Below are positions 1 to 6,373 of a stretch of 23,370 nucleotides of DNA, in pieces. Within the stretch, counting starts at the first letter, position 1. Each line of letters starts with the position of its first letter. This DNA comes from Enterobacteriaceae bacterium UBA3516 (GTDB lineage Bacteria > Pseudomonadota > Gammaproteobacteria > Enterobacterales > Enterobacteriaceae). The stretch is from assembly GCA_002377245.1 (NCBI GenBank), contig DFPL01000329.1:1-23370 (forward strand). Reading direction: 5' to 3'. The position numbers and the translations under genes were made by a program. Below the pieces are notes generated by a model. The model saw nothing but the letters and a program-made list of their open reading frames with translations. It was not told the origin of the DNA and ran no database searches.

Positions 1-1
1 C

Positions 2-343
2 GCCGAAGTGATGAAGCAGGGGCGCTGGAAGATTATCGTCACCATGCTCGCCGTGACGTGGCTTAACCCGCACGTTTATCTTGATACTTTTGTGGTGCTC
101 GGCAGTCTGGGCGGGCAGCTCGATGCGGAACCGAAGCGCTGGTTTGCGCTGGGGACCATCAGTGCGTCCGTTATCTGGTTTTTTGGTCTCGCTTTGCTTG
201 CAGCGTGGTTTGCGCCTCGTCTGCGCACGGCAAAAGCCCAGCGTATAATTAACCTGATTGTAGGCCTGGTGATGTGGGTGATAGCCATTCAGCTGGCGAA
301 AGATGGAATAGAACATATTCAGCAACTAATTAACTCGGTGTAG
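2..343 (+). CDS. argO: Arginine exporter ArgO, C-terminal part (5' end outside window)
   Basis: This is an inner-membrane LysE-family exporter that pumps out L-arginine (and the toxic analogue canavanine). The reading frame is open from base 2 and ends at TAG 341-343, giving about 113 C-terminal residues of a protein that is about 211 residues long in E. coli. The text from AEVMKQGRWK through TWLNPHVYLDT to the end matches my memory of E. coli ArgO closely. The conserved NPH turn of the LysE family is visible, followed by two hydrophobic helices (near FALGTISASVIWFFGLALLA and IINLIVGLVMWVIAIQLA). Its activator gene argP lies nearby on the other strand, as in E. coli. The apparent GTG and ATG codons at 8-13 are internal residues, not a start. 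The promoter and N-terminus are off the window. Confidence 0.95.
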   Translation, partial: AEVMKQGRWKIIVTMLAVTWLNPHVYLDTFVVLGSLGGQLDAEPKRWFALGTISASVIWFFGLALLAAWFAPRLRTAKAQRIINLIVGLVMWVIAIQLAKDGIEHIQQLINSV

Positions 344-362
344 TCTGATGGACAAATCGGCG

Positions 363-401
363 CAGCCCGCTACTCTTGCAGCGAGGCGTGCTGGTTTTTT
401 T
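363..401 (+). terminator. Probable rho-independent terminator of argO
   Basis: An 8-bp stem with one mismatch pairs 363-370 with 386-393. It is followed at once by a run of seven T (395-401). It lies 20 bases after the argO stop codon and before the yggE ribosome binding site, so it would end argO transcripts. The loop is 15 nt, which is large, and three further pairs (CTC/GAG) can form inside it. Called from sequence shape only. Confidence 0.55.
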
Positions 402-431
402 GCGCGTATAAAGCAACATGGAGGAGCAACT

Positions 432-1172
432 GTGAAATTCAAAGTGATGGCCCTGGCGGCATTAGTAGGCATCAGTGCAATGTCGGTACAGGCAAGTGAA
501 CTGCCTGACGGACCTCATATCGTCACCTCAGGCACGTCCAGCGTGGATGCTGTGCCGGATATTGCTACTCTGGCGATTGAAGTGAATATCGCAGCGAAAG
601 ACGCCGCCTCAGCGAAGAAACAGGCTGATGAGCGCGTGGCGCAATATCTTGGTTTCCTCGATCAGAACGGTGTGGCGAAGAAAGATATCGACTCGGCTAA
701 CCTGCGTACCCAGCCGGATTACGATTATCAGAACGGTAAAAGCGTGCTTAAGGGCTGGCGCGCAGTGCGTACCGTGGAAGTGACCCTTCGTGACCTCGAA
801 AAACTTAACTCGCTGTTGGATGGCGCGCTGAAGGCGGGGTTGAATGAAATTCGCTCTGTTTCGTTAGGCGTTGCGCAACCGGAATCTTATAAAGATAAAG
901 CGCGTAAAGCAGCGATTGATGATGCTGTTCATCAGGCTGAACAGCTGGCCGCCGGCTTTAATGCCAAAGTGGGACCGGTTTACAGCGTGCGTTACCACGT
1001 TTCCAACTATCAGCCGTCGCCAATGGTACGGATGATGAAAGCCGATGCAGCACCGGTTTCCGCACAGGAAACTTACGAACAACCGACCATTCAGTTTGCC
1101 GATCAGGTTGACGTGGTGTTCCAGCTTGAGCCTGCCGCCGCGCAGGGCGAACAGCAAGCCGCAGCAAAATAA
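432..1172 (+). CDS. yggE: Periplasmic SIMPL-domain protein YggE
   Basis: This is a SIMPL/DUF541 family protein linked in E. coli to lower oxidative stress; its biochemical role is not known. The GTG at 432 is chosen because GGAGGAG lies 6-12 bases upstream (420-426) and the product then begins MKFKVMALAALVG, as in E. coli, with a length of 246 residues. Residues 1-21 form a classical signal peptide: basic start, hydrophobic core, and Ala-x-Ala-like end at VQA before SELP. The mature part carries the family's conserved stretch with NLRTQPDYDY and the C-terminal QVDVVFQLEP. The frame stays open upstream to an ATG at 348, but that would bury the signal peptide behind 28 residues and has no ribosome binding site. 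The gene converges on argP with 31 bases between the stops. Confidence 0.95.
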   Translation: MKFKVMALAALVGISAMSVQASELPDGPHIVTSGTSSVDAVPDIATLAIEVNIAAKDAASAKKQADERVAQYLGFLDQNGVAKKDIDSANLRTQPDYDYQNGKSVLKGWRAVRTVEVTLRDLEKLNSLLDGALKAGLNEIRSVSLGVAQPESYKDKARKAAIDDAVHQAEQLAAGFNAKVGPVYSVRYHVSNYQPSPMVRMMKADAAPVSAQETYEQPTIQFADQVDVVFQLEPAAAQGEQQAAAK

Positions 1173-1179
1173 CCTCTCT

Positions 1180-1203
1180 CACCCTCTCCTTTGGGAGAGG
1201 GTG
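1180..1203. terminator. Perfect 10-bp hairpin between convergent yggE and argP
   Basis: The arms 1180-1189 and 1194-1203 are perfectly complementary (CACCCTCTCC / GGAGAGGGTG) around a 4-nt loop. The element fills the gap between the yggE stop (1172) and the argP stop (1204), so it is placed to act on both strands. There is no T run on either side, so classical intrinsic termination is uncertain; it may instead protect 3' ends. The same core, CCCTCTCC/GGAGAGGG, recurs inside the gcv operon at 12789-12809. Confidence 0.5.
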
Positions 1204-2103
1204 TCACGAAACGTCCTGCCTTAATACCTTATGCCCATATTCCAGCAGCGCATCCGTCACGTTGCGCATCATGCGGCTTTCCGGCGCAAATCGATGCCAG
1301 TAAAGCATACGACGTTGGAGTAACCCGGGGGTCAGGTCGATTAACTCACCGGCATTCAGTTCTCTTTCAATTTGCAGATGCGGGATCATGCAGCAGGTTG
1401 TGCCCTGGCGCGCCAGTTGAACGAACGCTTCGGACGAGTTAACGATATGGCAGGGTACGCTGCCCGGCGGCAGGTCGAAGTTTTGCTGTAAGAAGGCCTG
1501 ATGCATATCGTCCAGATGGTCGAAAGCAACGGCGGGGGCTTTAAGCAACGCAGAACGGGTGACACCGTTAGGGAAATAGCGTTCAGCAAAGGCTTTGGAA
1601 CCCACAAACAGGTAATCAAGCGCGCCCAGTTGGTCAACCAGGCAGCTCGGCAGTGCCTGAGGTTGAATACTCACCGCACCGACCACTTCCCCACGACGCA
1701 AACGCTCCTGGGTACGGGTTTCATCTTCAACCTGCAGGTTCAGGCGAATGGGCGAGTCAGCTAATACCGGGGCCAGCGCAGGGAGCAGCCAGGTGGCCAG
1801 ACTGTCGGCGTTGACCGCCAGAGAAAGCAGCAGGGGAGTGGACCCCGTTTGCTCATCGCCCAGCCATTCGTCTTCCAACAGCTCAACCTGACGCAGCAGT
1901 GCCAGCAGCTTCTGCCCTTGCTCGGTCGGGCGAGGGGGAACGGTGCGCACCAGCAGCGGCTGGCCGAACATATTTTCGAGTTGTTTAATACGCTGCGATA
2001 CGGCGGACTGAGTGATACACAGCTTTTGCGCGGCGCGCTCAAACCCACGTTCACGAATGACCGCATCCAGTGCCTGTAACGTTCTGTAGTCCGGACGTTT
2101 CAT
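1204..2103 (-). CDS. argP: LysR-type regulator ArgP (IciA)
   Basis: ArgP is a LysR-family transcription factor that activates argO in response to arginine, is counteracted by lysine, and controls other genes of lysine and nucleotide metabolism. It was first described as IciA, an inhibitor of replication initiation. The 299-residue product matches E. coli ArgP (297) almost throughout. The N-terminal winged helix-turn-helix covers roughly residues 1-60, with the recognition region at FERAAQKLCITQSAVSQRIK. The effector-binding domain begins near residue 90. The ATG at 2101-2103 is the family start (MKRPDYRTLQALD). The gene is divergent from rpiA with 165 bases between the starts, and it is convergent with yggE. 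Confidence 0.97.
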   Translation of the reverse strand: MKRPDYRTLQALDAVIRERGFERAAQKLCITQSAVSQRIKQLENMFGQPLLVRTVPPRPTEQGQKLLALLRQVELLEDEWLGDEQTGSTPLLLSLAVNADSLATWLLPALAPVLADSPIRLNLQVEDETRTQERLRRGEVVGAVSIQPQALPSCLVDQLGALDYLFVGSKAFAERYFPNGVTRSALLKAPAVAFDHLDDMHQAFLQQNFDLPPGSVPCHIVNSSEAFVQLARQGTTCCMIPHLQIERELNAGELIDLTPGLLQRRMLYWHRFAPESRMMRNVTDALLEYGHKVLRQDVS

Positions 2104-2189
2104 TGCTCTGACTTACTCCTGCAAAATAATTACTCAGCACTATGACATAAAAATATGTGACTTACCGACGAAAATACGTCTGTCGGTTA

Positions 2190-2205
2190 TGTGACGCGGC
2201 TCACA
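2190..2205. promoter_or_regulatory. CRP-type binding site in the argP-rpiA intergenic region
   Basis: The 16-mer TGTGA-CGCGGC-TCACA has both half sites of the CRP consensus with the correct 6-bp spacer. Its centre is 32.5 bases before the first base of the rpiA -10 candidate (2230), so about 44 bases before the inferred start, close to class II position but about 3 bases off. Its centre is also about 95 bases upstream of the argP start codon. Seen directly as a motif; binding is inferred. Confidence 0.6.
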
Positions 2206-2229
2206 GGGACTTTTAGGCCGCCTGTGCTT

Positions 2230-2235
2230 TATAAT
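2230..2235 (+). promoter_or_regulatory. -10 element candidate for rpiA
   Basis: A perfect TATAAT lies 34 bases before the rpiA start codon, which would give a leader of about 27 nt. The -35 position at 17-bp spacing reads GGACTT, which is poor. A weak -35 would fit an activator-dependent promoter, and the CRP-type site just upstream is a candidate activator site. Confidence 0.5.
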
Positions 2236-2268
2236 GCGGCCTGAAATTCATATCACAGGCGAACGACC

Positions 2269-2928
2269 ATGACGCAGGATGAACTGAAAAAAGCAGTGGG
2301 CTGGGCAGCACTCGACTATGTGGAGCCAGGCACTATTGTAGGCGTGGGTACCGGTTCTACCGCAGCGCACTTTATTGATGCGCTTGGAACCATGAAAGGG
2401 CAGATCGAAGGCGCGGTCTCCAGCTCCGATGCTTCCACTGAAAAACTTAAAAAGCTGGGTATTACGGTTTTTGATCTTAACGAAGTCGATCGTCTGGGGA
2501 TCTATGTGGACGGCGCGGATGAGATCAACGGCAATATGCAGATGATCAAAGGCGGCGGTGCAGCATTAACGCGTGAAAAGATCATTGCGTCCGTAGCTGA
2601 CAAGTTTATTTGTATCGCTGATGCGTCCAAACAGGTCGCTATTCTCGGGGCGTTTCCGCTGCCGGTAGAAGTGATCCCCATGGCCCGCAGCGCGGTGGCC
2701 CGCGAACTGGTAAAACTGGGCGGCCGCCCGGAATACCGCCAGGGTGTGGTGACTGACAACGGTAATGTCATTCTGGACGTATTTGGTCTGGAGATCATCG
2801 ATCCTGTCGCGCTGGAAAACAGCATTAACGGCCTGCCAGGGGTGGTGACTGTGGGTCTGTTTGCCAACCGTGGCGCAGACGTTGCATTGATTGGCACTGC
2901 CGATGGCGTTACAACTATCGTGAAATGA
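2269..2928 (+). CDS. rpiA: Ribose-5-phosphate isomerase A
   Basis: RpiA is the cytosolic enzyme that interconverts ribose 5-phosphate and ribulose 5-phosphate in the non-oxidative pentose phosphate pathway, supplying ribose for nucleotides. The 219-residue product has the E. coli length. The catalytic residues known from E. coli RpiA are in register: Asp81 and Asp84 in the DGADE motif, Lys94 in the MIKGGG motif, and Glu103 in TREK. The phosphate-binding GVGTGST loop is at residues 25-31. The ATG at 2269 follows a CAGGCGA sequence that is a modest ribosome binding site. The gene is transcribed alone, divergent from argP, and is followed by a hairpin at 2935-2954 and then by serA in the same direction. 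Confidence 0.98.
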   Translation: MTQDELKKAVGWAALDYVEPGTIVGVGTGSTAAHFIDALGTMKGQIEGAVSSSDASTEKLKKLGITVFDLNEVDRLGIYVDGADEINGNMQMIKGGGAALTREKIIASVADKFICIADASKQVAILGAFPLPVEVIPMARSAVARELVKLGGRPEYRQGVVTDNGNVILDVFGLEIIDPVALENSINGLPGVVTVGLFANRGADVALIGTADGVTTIVK

Positions 2929-2934
2929 TCTGAG

Positions 2935-2954
2935 TGGGGGAAGGCCTTCCCCCA
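2935..2954 (+). terminator. GC-rich perfect palindrome after rpiA
   Basis: Ten bases on each side (2935-2944 and 2945-2954, TGGGGGAAGG / CCTTCCCCCA) are perfectly complementary, starting 7 bases after the rpiA stop. The centre GGCC would form the loop. The sequence after it is TTAAAAAAAT rather than a T run, so it is not a textbook intrinsic terminator for rpiA. It may act as a weak terminator or a 3'-end stabiliser. Confidence 0.45.
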
Positions 2955-2981
2955 TTAAAAAAATATTTGATGTGCGAATTT

Positions 2982-2997
2982 GGTGACTTCTGTCACG
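2982..2997. promoter_or_regulatory. CRP-like inverted repeat upstream of serA
   Basis: The sequence contains GTGA-N6-TCAC (2983-2996), a perfect palindrome GTGAC-TTCT-GTCAC. It matches CRP consensus except for the outermost base on each side. It lies about 200 bases before the serA start codon. In E. coli, serA is known to be influenced by CRP-cAMP and Lrp, so a CRP site here is plausible. I see no strong -10 at the expected spacing. Confidence 0.4.
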
Positions 2998-3093
2998 TTT
3001 ATCAGACCCAACTGATGTTCCTGCCGCACGCTTAGCCATTTTTAGCATATTCATCTGTCATTTATGGCTGTATGACTTTTCTTCATGGGGCTG

Positions 3094-3109
3094 ACGCAAA
3101 CGTTCATAT
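3094..3109 (+). promoter_or_regulatory. PurR-box-like sequence upstream of serA
   Basis: The 16-mer beginning ACGCAAACGTT matches the purine repressor consensus (ANGCAAACGTTTNCNT) at all but two defined positions (12 and 14). It lies 87 bases before the serA start codon and abuts the -35 of the candidate serA promoter, a position suited to repression. A related box with one mismatch lies before gcvT at 11164-11179. Binding is inferred from the motif. Confidence 0.45.
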
Positions 3110-3136
3110 TGCTGCAATAGTTTTTTTTGATATGTT
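3109..3136 (+). promoter_or_regulatory. Candidate sigma-70 promoter for serA
   Basis: TTGCTG (3109-3114) and TATGTT (3131-3136) are separated by 16 bases, with a T8 tract in the spacer. Each matches the consensus only partly (3/6 and 4/6). The inferred start would give a leader of about 50 nt. The assignment is tentative because the region is AT-rich and offers other weak hexamers. Confidence 0.3.
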
Positions 3137-3195
3137 GACTACAGCGGATGAATATCCACACAACATCAGTTATGACAAAAAACAGGGTCGGGTAA

Positions 3196-4428
3196 ATGGC
3201 AAAGGTATCACTGGAGAAAGACAAGATTAAATTTCTGCTCGTCGAAGGAGTGCATCAAAAAGCACTCGATAGCCTTCGTGCAGCAGGTTACACCAACATT
3301 GAGTATCACAAAGGCGCGCTGGACAGCGAGCAGCTCAAAGAGTCTATCCGTGATGCCCACTTTATCGGCTTACGATCCCGTACCAACCTCACTGAAGAGA
3401 TTATTGCTGCGGCGGAAAAACTGGTCGCGGTTGGCTGCTTCTGCATTGGCACCAACCAGGTCGATCTCGAGGCTGCTGCAAAACGCGGAATTCCGGTCTT
3501 CAACGCCCCGTTCTCGAATACTCGTTCTGTAGCGGAGCTGGTGATCGGTGAACTGCTGCTGCTGATGCGCGGCATTCCCGAAGCAAACGCCAAAGCGCAC
3601 CGCGGCGTCTGGAACAAACTGGCCGCGGGCTCTTATGAAGCGCGTGGGAAAAAGCTCGGCATCATCGGCTATGGTCACATCGGTACGCAGCTGGGTATTC
3701 TGGCGGAATCCCTGGGAATGCATGTCTTTTTCTACGACATTGAAAGCAAACTGCCGCTGGGGAATGCCACTCAGGTACAGCATCTCTCTGACCTGCTGAA
3801 TATGAGCGATGTGGTCAGCCTGCACGTGCCTGAAAACGCGTCGACCAAAAACATGATGGGCGCAGAAGAAATTGCCCTGATGAAACCCGGTTCACTGCTG
3901 ATTAACGCCGCGCGCGGTACGGTAGTCGACATTCCGGCACTGTGTGACGCGCTGAAACGTAAACATCTCGCCGGTGCGGCTATTGACGTCTTCCCGACAG
4001 AACCTGCCACCAACAGCGATCCGTTCAATTCACCGCTTTGCGAATTCGACAATGTGATTCTGACGCCACACATTGGCGGTTCCACTCAGGAAGCGCAGGA
4101 AAATATCGGCCTGGAAGTGGCGGGCAAGCTGACCAAGTATTCCGATAACGGCTCTACGCTGTCGGCAGTCAACTTCCCGGAAGTGTCGCTGCCGCTGCAT
4201 GGTGGTCGCCGCCTGCTGCACATTCACGAAAACCGCCCTGGTGTGCTGACCGCGATCAACCAGATTTTCGCAGCCGAAGGCATCAACATCGCCGCCCAGT
4301 ATCTGCAAACCACGCCGTTTATGGGCTATGTGGTTATTGATATTGAAGCCGAAGAAGATGTCGCGCAGAAAGCGCTGCAGAGCATGAAGGCCATTCCTGG
4401 CACCATTCGCGCCCGTATGCTGTACTAA
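3196..4428 (+). CDS. serA: D-3-phosphoglycerate dehydrogenase
   Basis: SerA catalyses the first committed step of serine synthesis, oxidising 3-phosphoglycerate to 3-phosphohydroxypyruvate with NAD; it is a cytosolic tetramer inhibited by serine. The 410-residue product has the E. coli length. The nucleotide-binding GYGHIG motif is at 158-163 with the NAD-selective Asp181 at the end of the following strand. The catalytic set Arg240, Glu269 and His292 is present in the expected contexts (NAARGTVVD, FPTEP, TPHIGG). The C-terminal ACT domain (about 335-410) keeps the serine-binding residues His344, Asn346 and Asn364, so feedback inhibition should be intact. Trp139 is also kept. The ATG at 3196 follows CAGGGTCGGG. 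The upstream 267 bases hold the CRP-like and PurR-like sites; a hairpin follows at 4438. Confidence 0.98.
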   Translation: MAKVSLEKDKIKFLLVEGVHQKALDSLRAAGYTNIEYHKGALDSEQLKESIRDAHFIGLRSRTNLTEEIIAAAEKLVAVGCFCIGTNQVDLEAAAKRGIPVFNAPFSNTRSVAELVIGELLLLMRGIPEANAKAHRGVWNKLAAGSYEARGKKLGIIGYGHIGTQLGILAESLGMHVFFYDIESKLPLGNATQVQHLSDLLNMSDVVSLHVPENASTKNMMGAEEIALMKPGSLLINAARGTVVDIPALCDALKRKHLAGAAIDVFPTEPATNSDPFNSPLCEFDNVILTPHIGGSTQEAQENIGLEVAGKLTKYSDNGSTLSAVNFPEVSLPLHGGRRLLHIHENRPGVLTAINQIFAAEGINIAAQYLQTTPFMGYVVIDIEAEEDVAQKALQSMKAIPGTIRARMLY

Positions 4429-4437
4429 TCCACTCGT

Positions 4438-4470
4438 GCCGGGCGGGAAACCTCGTCCGGCCTGTTCTTC
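4438..4470 (+). terminator. Hairpin downstream of serA, probable terminator
   Basis: A 10-pair stem (4438-4447 with 4452-4461, two of the pairs G-U wobbles) closes on a 4-nt loop, 9 bases after the serA stop. The next bases, CTGTTCTTC, are only moderately T-rich. It probably ends serA transcripts before the membrane-protein gene that begins 34 bases later. Confidence 0.5.
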
Positions 4471-4503
4471 GGTGCGCTTACTTCTTGTTCAGTGACGGGT
4501 GTT

Positions 4504-5115
4504 ATGACAAGTACAATGTTAAGAGGCGGCGCATTTATCCTGCTGCTTATCCTTATTTATACCGGTATCAACACCGCCGATAAAATGACCTGGCTTATGG
4601 AGGTCATCCCGGTTTGTGTGGTGGTGCCGTTGCTGCTGTTTACCCGGGCGCGTTATCCACTGACGCCATTGTTGTATACGCTGATTTTTTTCCATGCCCT
4701 GATTCTGATTGTTGGCGGAATGTATACCTACGCCAAAGTACCGATTGGTTTTGATGTGCAGTCGTGGCTGGGACTGAGTCGCAACCCTTATGACAAGCTG
4801 GGCCACTTTTTCCAGGGGTTGGTTCCGGCGCTGGTGGCGCGGGAAATCCTCATCCGTGGCGGTTATGTGCAGGGGCGTAAGATGGTCGCCTTCGTGGTGT
4901 GCTGTATTGCACTGGCGATAAGCGCATTCTATGAGCTGATCGAGTGGTGGACGGCGCTGGCGCTGGGGCAGGGCGCGGATGATTTTCTTGGCACTCAGGG
5001 CGACCCATGGGATACGCAATCAGACATGCTGTGCGCGTTACTCGGCGCGTTCGCGACGGTGTTCTTGCTGGCTCCCTGGCATAACCGGCAAATTCGCCAA
5101 CTTCCTGCTCAGTGA
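4504..5115 (+). CDS. DUF2238 / YjdF-family inner-membrane protein
   Basis: The function is unknown. The 203-residue product looks like the YjdF/DUF2238 family by overall plan and by the motifs YDKLGH (96-101), FYELIEWW (142-149), FLGTQGDPWD (161-170) and QSDM (172-175). I see about six hydrophobic spans: 8-22, 29-46, 55-72, 102-116, 128-142 and 176-191. His101, Glu144, Glu147, Asp160, Asp167, Asp170 and Asp174 cluster near membrane boundaries, a pattern that hints at metal or proton chemistry (inference only). The ATG at 4504 is preferred over the in-frame GTG at 4492; neither has a strong ribosome binding site and ATG 4516 is possible. The gene sits between serA and convergent fau, where I recall none in K-12. 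Confidence 0.8.
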   Translation: MTSTMLRGGAFILLLILIYTGINTADKMTWLMEVIPVCVVVPLLLFTRARYPLTPLLYTLIFFHALILIVGGMYTYAKVPIGFDVQSWLGLSRNPYDKLGHFFQGLVPALVAREILIRGGYVQGRKMVAFVVCCIALAISAFYELIEWWTALALGQGADDFLGTQGDPWDTQSDMLCALLGAFATVFLLAPWHNRQIRQLPAQ

Positions 5116-5118
5116 TAC

Positions 5119-5145
5119 ATGGCTGCGCGTTAACGGCGCGGCCAT
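5119..5145. terminator. GC-rich hairpin spanning the fau stop codon
   Basis: Ten pairs (5119-5128 with 5136-5145, one G-U wobble) enclose a 7-nt loop that contains the fau stop codon (5130-5132 on this strand). The stem begins 4 bases after the stop of the membrane-protein gene on the plus strand. No T run follows on either strand. It may act as a two-way transcription barrier between these convergent genes. Confidence 0.35.
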
Positions 5146-5735
5146 TCCCACACCGTTGACGGCGTAACAACCGCAGGCAGCGGAATATCCCACTCTTCGA
5201 CGGGGAGTTCGCCCACCTGCTGACAGTCATGAGCGAATCCTACCGGCTGCACGTTGTAGCGCTGCCAGTGCTGGAGCGTACGATCGTAAAAACCGCCTCC
5301 CATGCCTAACCGCTGCCCCTTTTCGTCGAAGGCGACGAGCGGGGTGACTAAGACATCCAGTTTTTCGAGCGGCAGCACGTCGCGCACGTCCAGCTTCGGT
5401 TCCTGAATTTTCAGGCGATTTATCACCAGCACACTCTGCGGATGGTAATGCAGGAACAGCAGATTGCCCGGGCTGAACGGGTGCAGAACGGGGAGATACA
5501 CGCGTTTGCCGCTGCGCCAGAGTTGCTCGATAAGCGGTTGGGTATCCAGCTCACCGTCAAACGACAGGAACACCGCGACGGTATGGGCCATCAGCACCGG
5601 TGGATACGCCATCAATCGTGTGGCGGCTTGCTCAGAAAATTGTGCTTGTTGCTCAGAGGTCAGTGCCCGGCGACGTTGTCGAATCAGTTTGCGGATTTCT
5701 TGTCGGGACGAGGGGGTATCTGAAAGCATGGTCAT
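5130..5735 (-). CDS. fau: 5-formyltetrahydrofolate cyclo-ligase (Fau/YgfA)
   Basis: This enzyme converts 5-formyl-THF, a side product of serine hydroxymethyltransferase, into 5,10-methenyl-THF using ATP, and so returns a dead-end folate to use. The product is 201 residues from the ATG at 5735. The basic N-terminal RQEIRKLIRQRRRAL and the family signature RLGMGGGFYDR (142-152) are clear. A second ATG at 5729 would give 199 residues; neither has a convincing ribosome binding site. The C-terminus ends WEWPRR, three residues past the E. coli end as I recall it. The start lies 19 bases after the 3' end of 6S RNA on the same strand, so, as in E. coli, the gene is probably co-transcribed with ssrS. 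Confidence 0.95.
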   Translation of the reverse strand: MTMLSDTPSSRQEIRKLIRQRRRALTSEQQAQFSEQAATRLMAYPPVLMAHTVAVFLSFDGELDTQPLIEQLWRSGKRVYLPVLHPFSPGNLLFLHYHPQSVLVINRLKIQEPKLDVRDVLPLEKLDVLVTPLVAFDEKGQRLGMGGGFYDRTLQHWQRYNVQPVGFAHDCQQVGELPVEEWDIPLPAVVTPSTVWEWPRR

Positions 5736-5753
5736 GGTAGTTGAAGAAAGAAG

Positions 5754-5937
5754 GGAATCTCCGAGATGCCGCCGCAGGCTGTAACCCTTGAACCCTTGGT
5801 TCAAGGTGAATGTGTCGTCATAGTTTTAAGGCTTCTCGGACGAACCGAGCATGCTCACCAACCATGGAGCGCCACATTCTTGTGGTATGAAATATCGGCT
5901 CAGGGGACTGGCCCGCTTGCGAACATCTCAGAGAAAT
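5754..5937 (-). ncRNA. ssrS: 6S RNA
   Basis: 6S RNA binds the sigma-70 form of RNA polymerase by imitating an open promoter and lowers transcription in stationary phase. Read on the minus strand, the sequence from ATTTCTCTGAG (ending at 5937) to GAGATTCC (5754) matches E. coli 6S RNA almost base for base and has the same length of 184 nt. The terminal closing stem (ATTTCTCTGAG with the CTCGGAGATTCC end) is visible. Downstream on the same strand is fau and upstream is zapA, the conserved gammaproteobacterial order. The P1 promoter should lie in the 41-base gap and the 3' end of zapA; I see only a weak -10 (TAGAGT, 5953-5958). Confidence 0.97.
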
Positions 5938-5978
5938 TTTGTCTTCACGGTCACTCTACCATAGTCGACCCTGAAGTG

Positions 5979-6308
5979 TTATTCAAACTTCTGCCCCGGT
6001 CTGTCGGATATGCGACCCTGATCAAGCAATGCCTGTTCGATGGTCTGTTGAAGCATCCGAATACGCTGTTCCATGCTGGAGGCGTAGTCACGGGTTTTTG
6101 TCTTTTCCTGAGCCAGTTCATAGCTGATGTTCAGCGCTGCAATAAAAACTAACTGCTCAGTATTGGTGACTCTAGTGCGAACTTTCAGATCTTGCAACCG
6201 CTGATTCAGATCCTCTGCGGCCTGATTCAACGCATCTTGCTGTTCAGGCGGGCAATTCACTCGCAGTGAACGGCCAAAAATTTGGATATCGACGGGTTGT
6301 GCAGACAT
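5979..6308 (-). CDS. zapA: Cell division protein ZapA
   Basis: ZapA binds FtsZ and bundles protofilaments, stabilising the Z ring; it also links the ring to ZapB. The 109-residue product has the E. coli length. The N-terminal globular part (VDIQIFGRSLRVNCP) is followed by a helical region, about residues 25-95, that forms the coiled coil used for tetramer formation. The ATG at 6306-6308 has a strong ribosome binding site (AGGAAGGTGG just upstream on the minus strand). A good sigma-70 promoter lies at 6374-6402. The gene is divergent from ygfB with 214 bases between the starts. Confidence 0.97.
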   Translation of the reverse strand: MSAQPVDIQIFGRSLRVNCPPEQQDALNQAAEDLNQRLQDLKVRTRVTNTEQLVFIAALNISYELAQEKTKTRDYASSMEQRIRMLQQTIEQALLDQGRISDRPGQKFE

Positions 6309-6373
6309 GCCACCTTCCTGCTGTTTGACTGCGCTCTGCCTTCGTAACCGAGTCCTGGCTGCGAAGGGGCGTC

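Noticed and set aside
348..431. Longer start for yggE at ATG 348
   Set aside because: It would place 28 residues before a clear signal peptide, has no ribosome binding site and overlaps the argO terminator; GTG 432 has GGAGG and matches the family.
5736..5804. N-terminal extension of fau reaching into 6S RNA (in-frame TTG at 5804)
   Set aside because: The extra codons are the conserved 3' part of 6S RNA, which is constrained as RNA; the ATG codons at 5735 and 5729 fit the protein family better.
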